Part shown: piece by piece, positions 59,219-64,000 of the stretch
Numbering within the stretch: the first letter of the stretch is position 1
How the letters are laid out: each line of letters starts with the position of its first letter
NCBI RefSeq assembly: GCF_003071065.1
Contig: NZ_QCXX01000001.1
Span: 434,001 to 498,000 of the forward strand
Reading direction: 5' to 3'
DNA length: 64,000 bases
From: Sphingobacterium athyrii
GTDB lineage: Bacteria > Bacteroidota > Bacteroidia > Sphingobacteriales > Sphingobacteriaceae
Made by a program: the position numbers and the translations under genes
Notes under the pieces: generated by a model
Database searches by the model: none
Told to the model about the DNA's origin: nothing
What the model saw: only the letters and a program-made list of their open reading frames with translations

Positions 59219-59659
59219 ATGAAACGCATTTTGAACATAACATTGCTGCTCACAGTCATCACCGTTCCGACCATGGCTTTACAACAAAGCACTTCAGTGA
59301 TGGAAGATAAAGAAGTTATCTTTTTTTCGCTCAATGCGATTGCTGTTTTGCTATCCATTTGGATTGCTTCATCTTTTTTGCTCAGTCTCATCAAACTGTT
59401 CTTAAACGATCGCTTGCGAAGGACCCTTATTCAGCGCAATGCCCCTTTAGCGATAATTACTGAAATCCTCCCCAAAGAAAACAATCTTGCGGAGCGCGCA
59501 CTAAATTGGTGCTGTATATTATTTGCCGGTTCTGCCGGACTCACGCTATGTTATTATACCCAGCCATTTGGCTTGCATTCTGTCATTATCTTAAGTATAA
59601 GCTTAGCATTCGGTTTACTTATCTATTATTTTATACATAAACATACCAACAAGTCATGA
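59219..59659 (+). CDS. Unrecognised membrane protein (146 aa) in the sigma operon
   Basis: Three or four hydrophobic segments, with an N-terminal signal-like helix (ILNITLLLTVITVPTMALQ), then NAIAVLLSIWIASSFLLSLI and a C-terminal pair, CCILFAGSAGLTLCYY and SVIILSISLAFGLLIYYFI. A polar loop with charged residues (NDRLRRTLIQRNAPLA) separates them. I recognise no family. It begins 20 bases after the anti-sigma gene and overlaps the next by four bases, so it is cotranslated with that gene. It could be an inner-membrane sensor component. Confidence 0.6.
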   Translation: MKRILNITLLLTVITVPTMALQQSTSVMEDKEVIFFSLNAIAVLLSIWIASSFLLSLIKLFLNDRLRRTLIQRNAPLAIITEILPKENNLAERALNWCCILFAGSAGLTLCYYTQPFGLHSVIILSISLAFGLLIYYFIHKHTNKS

Positions 59660-60069
59660 AAACAAATTACACGCTTATGGCAATAGCTATTCTATGTATC
59701 GGGTTATTCGCTTCCGGAAAAAAACTATTCGATCAATTCGCTTATACTCGTTCCAAAACAACTGTTGTTTACAATGAGATCGGTCCGCTCTGCACCTTAA
59801 CGGCAACCTTTCCAAAAGCAAAGTCTACATCAATTGGCCAATACATTAAAAACTGGAGTCAAAAAAATGGTAAATCTCTAGTTCTGTCGGGAGACACAGC
59901 ACTATTGTCATCCCTAAACGGCCCCTGTTACAAGCTCTATATGGATGAGACAAACCTAACAGTCATCGCAAGTCGCAATCAGTCTGACTGGACTGCATAT
60001 GCCTTAATGAAAAATGATTACAAGTTGATCACAGATTTTATCACGAAAGGAAGCGAGCAACGTAATTAA
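59656..60069 (+). CDS. Unrecognised exported protein (137 aa) in the sigma operon
   Basis: Starts with a signal-type helix (LMAIAILCIGLFASGK) followed by a soluble part, YNEIGPLCTLTATFPKAKS, QYIKNWSQKNGKSLV, then LNGPCYKLYMDETNLTVIASRNQSDW (positions about 40-58, 62-76, 86-111). Two Cys residues (CTL, CYK) could form a disulfide. It overlaps the preceding membrane protein gene by four bases and is 12 bases ahead of the retropepsin-like gene. No family recognised. Confidence 0.6.
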   Translation: MKTNYTLMAIAILCIGLFASGKKLFDQFAYTRSKTTVVYNEIGPLCTLTATFPKAKSTSIGQYIKNWSQKNGKSLVLSGDTALLSSLNGPCYKLYMDETNLTVIASRNQSDWTAYALMKNDYKLITDFITKGSEQRN

Positions 60070-60081
60070 AAAATAAAACAA

Positions 60082-61368
60082 ATGAAATTAGCAACACAGC
60101 TTCTCACTTTTACGTTGATCTTTGCCGCGTTTATGGCCACCAAAGCCCAAGACCAACAAAATTTGCCGGTGATTCGGGCTAGCAAATCTATGGTTAGCAT
60201 ACGTGACGGAAAGTTATTCGCTAAAGACGTTTGGAAATTAACCCCGACAACGGCACCTGATATTTACTACACACAAGTGCCAAGAGCAAAACGTAAAATA
60301 ACATTTATTACGGATAAAGATTCCATTTCTTTTACTACGGTTTATGGTAAAACTTATGATTTCATTATATTATTGAATGAACAGGATCGTATTCTCACCC
60401 GAATATCGGCTAATTATGAGCAACTTTTAAATCCAGCAGCACAATCTAAACCGGCCAAACAATCGGTGGATACCATTCCCTTTTTTATGAAAAATAGTCG
60501 TATTTACTTTAAAGGAAGTCTGAATGGTTATAAAGATTTGACGATCATGTTTGATCTAGGGGCAGGTATGAGCTGCCTGAGCGAAAAATCGCCAGCAAAA
60601 GCAGCGGTCAAATTTGATGGTCACATCAGTGTCCAGAACACGGATGGAACAAACAACGAACCCAGTGCCAGGATGAATAGTTTAGAAATTGCTGGATTAC
60701 GCTGGGATAACGTTCCATTGGTACAAATTCGAAATCTAGCGGATGGTGAAGATATGATCATCGGAAATTCACTGTTCCGTGACAAAATTGTTGAAGTTGA
60801 TTATGAAAAAAAACTCATGATCCTAACTGATCAGTTAAACAAAGATCTACAAGGGTATCAGATTCACGATGTTGACTATGTTCAATATCGACCTAGATTT
60901 GAAGTCATTATTAAAGTTGGAGAACGGGATTATCCCTTCCATTTTCTATTTGGTACCGGTAGGGATGGCAGTATGCTCATTGGGGATGATTTTACAAATC
61001 GTTATCGTCTTTGGAACAAATATCACTCGCTATTTTCTTTTGGAAGAAAAAAGATCATTGTCATTCAGGAGCTCCACATCGGAAATCAGGTTTTTAAAAA
61101 CATTGTAACAAACGCCAATAATCCTAACTATCCGAATCCCAAACAAAGCTTATTGGGTAATAAAATACTGAATCAATTTAATTTCATCCTAGATAACCGT
61201 AACGGTAAACTGTATCTGAAAGCGAATAAACTCCAAAATGATAACTACAGTACATACAATGAGTTTAAGCTGGCATTGGTGTTTATTGCAATTTTCATCA
61301 TCGGAATGCTGATCTTTATCGGGTACCGCTTCAAAAAATCATATCTTCGAAAAAAGTCTACCCTATAA
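60082..61368 (+). CDS. Two-lobed retropepsin-like protein with C-terminal membrane anchor
   Basis: A 428-residue exported protein with an N-terminal signal (LLTFTLIFAAFMATKAQ) and one C-terminal helix (LALVFIAIFIIGMLIFIGY, about 395-415) with a short basic tail. The first lobe has a pepsin-like site IMFDLGAGMS with D158 (DLGA instead of DT/SGA), followed later by the hydrophobic IIGNSLF. A second lobe shows LFGTGRDGSMLIG at 289-301, a degenerate site (FGTG, Asp shifted to 295), and LLGNKILNQFNFILDN. So only one lobe keeps a normally placed Asp. It may be an active homodimer or a pseudo-protease. It closes the sigma/anti-sigma operon and might process or sense the anti-sigma factor. Confidence 0.68.
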   Translation: MKLATQLLTFTLIFAAFMATKAQDQQNLPVIRASKSMVSIRDGKLFAKDVWKLTPTTAPDIYYTQVPRAKRKITFITDKDSISFTTVYGKTYDFIILLNEQDRILTRISANYEQLLNPAAQSKPAKQSVDTIPFFMKNSRIYFKGSLNGYKDLTIMFDLGAGMSCLSEKSPAKAAVKFDGHISVQNTDGTNNEPSARMNSLEIAGLRWDNVPLVQIRNLADGEDMIIGNSLFRDKIVEVDYEKKLMILTDQLNKDLQGYQIHDVDYVQYRPRFEVIIKVGERDYPFHFLFGTGRDGSMLIGDDFTNRYRLWNKYHSLFSFGRKKIIVIQELHIGNQVFKNIVTNANNPNYPNPKQSLLGNKILNQFNFILDNRNGKLYLKANKLQNDNYSTYNEFKLALVFIAIFIIGMLIFIGYRFKKSYLRKKSTL

Positions 61369-61429
61369 ATATTATTTTCAGCCGGTCTACATTTCTGGAA
61401 ACCGGTCTCCGACCAAGTTAAGCAAAATA

Positions 61430-61834
61430 TTAAATTCCAAATGCTTTTAGATTTGCTAAAACGAGTGTAAATCCCTCGGTACTGTCCCTTACGCCGACAA
61501 TCAGCTTTTGGGGCGTATCATGTTCGATTTCATTAGTTACCGATACAAATGTTCCTCCTTTATTGCCTGAAATTTCCATTCGACAATAGAAGGTTCGTCA
61601 TAATTACCTCCGTTGAAAACAATTTTTTTTGTTATCTATGATTTCCAGTACTTCAACATTGACCTTATGATTATACATCTCCCATTCCCATTCAATATTC
61701 TTGTCCTTTTCTAATTTCCCGGAACTCTTGGTGAACCAAATTTTAGTTGTAGTTGCAGGGTCTATAATGGACTGAAACACCTCAGTAACATCTTTTCTGA
61801 TAAACATTTCTGCTTTGGCAAAATTCGTCTTCAT
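61430..61834 (-). pseudogene. SRPBCC/AHSA1-family protein broken by two frameshifts
   Basis: The intact first part (61834-61604) reads AEMFIRKDVTEVFQSIIDP and WFTKSSGKLEKDKNIEWEWEMY, a START-like SRPBCC domain. At an eight-A run (minus strand, near 61622-61629) the frame shifts and soon hits TAA (61606-61604). A shifted frame carries NKKIVFNGGNYDEPSIVEW, then a second shift returns to the original frame: EISGNKGGTFVSVTNE and VGVRDSTEGFTLVLANLKAF, ending at 61430. Removing both indels restores an uninterrupted protein of about 135 residues. Either a pseudogene or two sequencing errors; the homopolymer makes the second possible. Confidence 0.8.
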
Positions 61835-62157
61835 TGTTTTATTTTTACGATCGGTAGTCTATTTACCCGTTTAAAAACAATCATTTCCTTTAGCAAATCA
61901 GAAAATTATTTGATCTAAGAACGCATTGTATTTCCATTACATGATTCATTTTTCGGTCTCTTTTTATAAAGCGGACTACTCATTCTTTCTTAATAAATTT
62001 GACAAGATGTGAAGTATGGCCCTTATGCTAATTTGTCCCGACATATCGACTCCAGTTACGGATTATGGCATCGGTGGAATAGATTTTGTTTTGTTGTTAT
62101 TTTATACGTACTTTGAATAGGTTTTTGTGGGATACCTATTGTAAACAGAATTAAATT
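61835..62157. other. Intergenic region upstream of the fecI-like gene
   Basis: 323 AT-rich bases. A promoter-like TTTG (62085-62088), 20-base spacer and TACTTTG (62109-62115, one base short of TAnnTTTG) lies 43 bases before the ATG at 62158. Nothing else was recognised. Confidence 0.4.
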
Positions 62158-62727
62158 ATGAATTTCTCCGCCCGTTCGGATCAGCAAATTTTTGAATCAG
62201 TTTGTCAAGGTGAGGAAAGAGCGCTACAACATCTGATGCACCGCTTCTGGCAGCCGCTGTTCAAGACAGCCTCAGTCACCATGCAGGATCCCGAAGTATG
62301 TCAGGAACTTGTCCAAAACGTATTTATCAATATCTGGCGAAACAGGGAGAAAATAAATCTCAAATATTCCATCAAAACCTATCTATTTGGCTGTATTCGT
62401 TATGAAGTATTCCGAAATGTCAAAAAAAAGATGGATTATGTCGAACTTAAAGATTTAGATGAGAACTATGTTGACTCATTCAATCCGTTGTTAAAATTGG
62501 AGTATACAGAACTGCTTGACTATCTGGATCAAATGATCAATCAGCTTCCTGATAAATGTAAGGAGATCTTTTACCTCAGCAGAATGGAGCAACTCAGCCA
62601 TAAGGAAATTGCCGAGAAGCTGAATATTTCTGTAAAAACAGTAGAAAACCAAATTTCTATTGCATTGAAACGATTAAAGCAGGGTATGCAGAATATGCAC
62701 ATCTTTTTTCAAATTTTCTTTTTCTAA
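62158..62727 (+). CDS. FecI-type ECF sigma factor
   Basis: A 189-residue ECF sigma factor. Region 2 is LQHLMHRFWQPLFKTA, ELVQNVFINIWRNREKINLK, and YSIKTYLFGCIRYEVFRN. Region 4 is INQLPDKCKEIFYLSRMEQLSHKEIAEKLNISVKTVENQIS. This is the Bacteroidota RpoE/FecI subgroup, which is controlled by a membrane FecR anti-sigma factor and a TonB-dependent receptor with an N-terminal signalling domain. The FecR gene follows after 142 bases, and SusC/SusD-type genes would be expected beyond the right edge. Confidence 0.93.
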   Translation: MNFSARSDQQIFESVCQGEERALQHLMHRFWQPLFKTASVTMQDPEVCQELVQNVFINIWRNREKINLKYSIKTYLFGCIRYEVFRNVKKKMDYVELKDLDENYVDSFNPLLKLEYTELLDYLDQMINQLPDKCKEIFYLSRMEQLSHKEIAEKLNISVKTVENQISIALKRLKQGMQNMHIFFQIFFF

Positions 62728-62869
62728 CAAGAATCTGAAATACAACACATTACAACCACAACAGTCTAATAAAAGGCTCTTTTATATTTTCTTTTAAAAA
62801 AAAGTGCAATTCCTTTTGGGGGCTAATTGAAAAAATGAACTCTATAAGAACGAATCAATTATAGATTTC

Positions 62870-64000
62870 ATGAAAAAACCTGAAATTATAGACTTAATCA
62901 AGAAAATTTTGCGCAAGCAATCCTCCGAAGATGAAGTGCGTGAAGTAGACCACAGGCTCTTGGATGCTTATCATGATACTACTTGGGACGAAGGTAAATT
63001 CGGCCCTGCAGAAAATATAGAAAAACAGATTAAGCTCAACGTAGAACAACTTATTCAAGCAGAAGCGGGCAATACAAAAAAAACAAGTATTTTCCTTCGT
63101 TACCTCCCTTATGCCGCCTCTTTGTTATTGGCTGTTTCCAGCATTGCCGGATATTATTTTTTTAAGGGTCGGAAGGCCGATTTACAAGCCACCAATCAAC
63201 AGGCATACCTGAATCCGGGGACCGAAAAAGCTTCTTTGAAAAATTCAGACGGCAGCAGCCTGGATCTGCAGCAACAGCAGGTTGGAGACACTGTTCCTTT
63301 CGGAAAGCTGTTGTTCAAAATTGATCAAGAAGGCATTATTAGTTATCAGGCAAAGACCGGAAAAAAAGACATGGAAGCTCAACTTGTCACCTTAGCAACC
63401 CCAAAAGGCGGTAAATATCAGATCAATTTAGAAGATGGTACCAAAGTATGGCTCAACGCCGAGAGTAGCCTAATTTTCCCCGAGCATTTTGCTGCTGACC
63501 GTCGTCTCGTTCAGGTCAAGGGAGAAGCTTACTTCGAAGTTGCTGAATCAAAACACAAACCTTTCATTGTAGCGGGTAATGGATTTGGAATCCGGGTACT
63601 GGGGACCAAATTTAATGTATCCGATAGGGATAACCTCCATGTTGCAAAAGTCGCTCTGTTACAGGGATCAGTACGTTTGACTTCAAAAACAGGCCAGACC
63701 ATGCTCAAACCCGGTGAACGTGCGAAGATATCTACCTCAGGTGTTCAAATAGATCAATTTGACGCGGAATCCGAAATCGCCTGGAAGAACAACTATTTTA
63801 TTTACAAAGATGAAAATATCAAAACCATTATGGCGGATGTTGCGCAATGGTATGATGCCGAAGTTATATTTCAGGGAAATGACTGGGATGATGTAAACCT
63901 TAAGATGAAAGTCTCCCGAAGAGAAAATATCGAAGAGATCTTGTCACTTCTCGAATTAACAAAATCAATCAAATTTAAAGTTGTGGAAAGGAGGATCTAC
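62870..64000 (+). CDS. FecR-type anti-sigma factor, partial (cut by window end)
   Basis: Open from ATG 62870 to the last base (377 codons, no stop), so the C-terminus is missing. Residues 1-75 are the cytosolic sigma-binding region. A transmembrane helix lies at about 84-102 (LPYAAS then LLLAVSSIAGYYFF). The periplasmic FecR domain has LATPKGGKYQINLEDGTKVWLNAESSL, KGEAYFEVAESKHKPFIV and VLGTKFNVS. A DUF4974 region begins near residue 335 (DDVNLKMKVSRRENIEEIL). It relays a signal from a TonB-dependent receptor to the FecI-type sigma factor encoded just upstream. Confidence 0.93.
   Translation, partial: MKKPEIIDLIKKILRKQSSEDEVREVDHRLLDAYHDTTWDEGKFGPAENIEKQIKLNVEQLIQAEAGNTKKTSIFLRYLPYAASLLLAVSSIAGYYFFKGRKADLQATNQQAYLNPGTEKASLKNSDGSSLDLQQQQVGDTVPFGKLLFKIDQEGIISYQAKTGKKDMEAQLVTLATPKGGKYQINLEDGTKVWLNAESSLIFPEHFAADRRLVQVKGEAYFEVAESKHKPFIVAGNGFGIRVLGTKFNVSDRDNLHVAKVALLQGSVRLTSKTGQTMLKPGERAKISTSGVQIDQFDAESEIAWKNNYFIYKDENIKTIMADVAQWYDAEVIFQGNDWDDVNLKMKVSRRENIEEILSLLELTKSIKFKVVERRIY

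Overview
The window reads as chromosome of a Bacteroidota bacterium, most likely a Sphingobacterium or a close relative in the Sphingobacteriaceae. The evidence is Bacteroidota-type promoters (TTTG, about 19-20 bases, TAnnTTTG) ahead of several genes, a TonB-dependent receptor with an N-terminal carboxypeptidase-like domain, FecI/FecR and LytS/LytTR regulators, a fimbrillin-like lipoprotein, a DUF4421 outer-membrane protein, GH92 and GH95-like glycosidases, and moderately AT-rich DNA. No rRNA, tRNA or CRISPR array was seen.

Layout, 1-24 kb. A SAM-I riboswitch and a Met-codon-rich short leader ORF precede metY-metX-hom (0.5-4.1 kb), the homoserine to homocysteine branch of methionine synthesis. 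Next comes a glycan-use region: a divergent GH92 alpha-mannosidase, an unclassified (alpha/alpha)6 glycosidase, a GntR/UTRA repressor, a sugar-porter MFS transporter, a two-domain phosphomannose-isomerase-like protein, and a lipoprotein paralogue of the glycosidase. Two TGTATATACA palindromes, each exactly two bases after a promoter -7 box, tie the repressor to two of these transcripts. A minus-strand block (13.8-20.5 kb) of planctomycete-type genes follows: PSCyt1/LRR membrane protein, TIM-barrel isomerase, DUF1501, and DUF1549/DUF1553 cytochrome. Then come a GH95-like enzyme with unusual active-site residues and a metallophosphoesterase.

Layout, 24-46 kb. A siderophore-type TonB receptor, a nitroreductase and an outer-membrane protein lead to a LytS-LytTR pair flanked by 21-bp-spaced direct repeats. 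After map comes a five-gene RND efflux operon. It ends in two tiny genes called B and A here and has a candidate AraC operator upstream. A second B-A pair (45.7-46.2 kb) lies beside a TetR gene and shares a 25-bp operator with it; a third, solitary A gene lies at 31.0 kb. The A proteins look like cysteine-less HMA-fold domains, and the B-A module is one of the best candidates here for an undescribed system.

Layout, 46-64 kb. Mostly single genes: a GNAT, DUF6624, chloramphenicol acetyltransferase, cytidine deaminase, GrpB, a fimbrillin-like lipoprotein, an AraC/SDR pair, RidA and a Crp-like regulator. An intact ISAs1-family element (55711-56944) with a 9-bp target duplication follows. At 58.1-61.4 kb an ECF sigma factor, a zinc-finger anti-sigma, two small membrane proteins and a membrane-anchored two-lobed retropepsin-like protein form one operon. 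A SRPBCC gene is broken by two compensating frameshifts. The window closes in a FecI-FecR pair, with FecR cut by the right edge.
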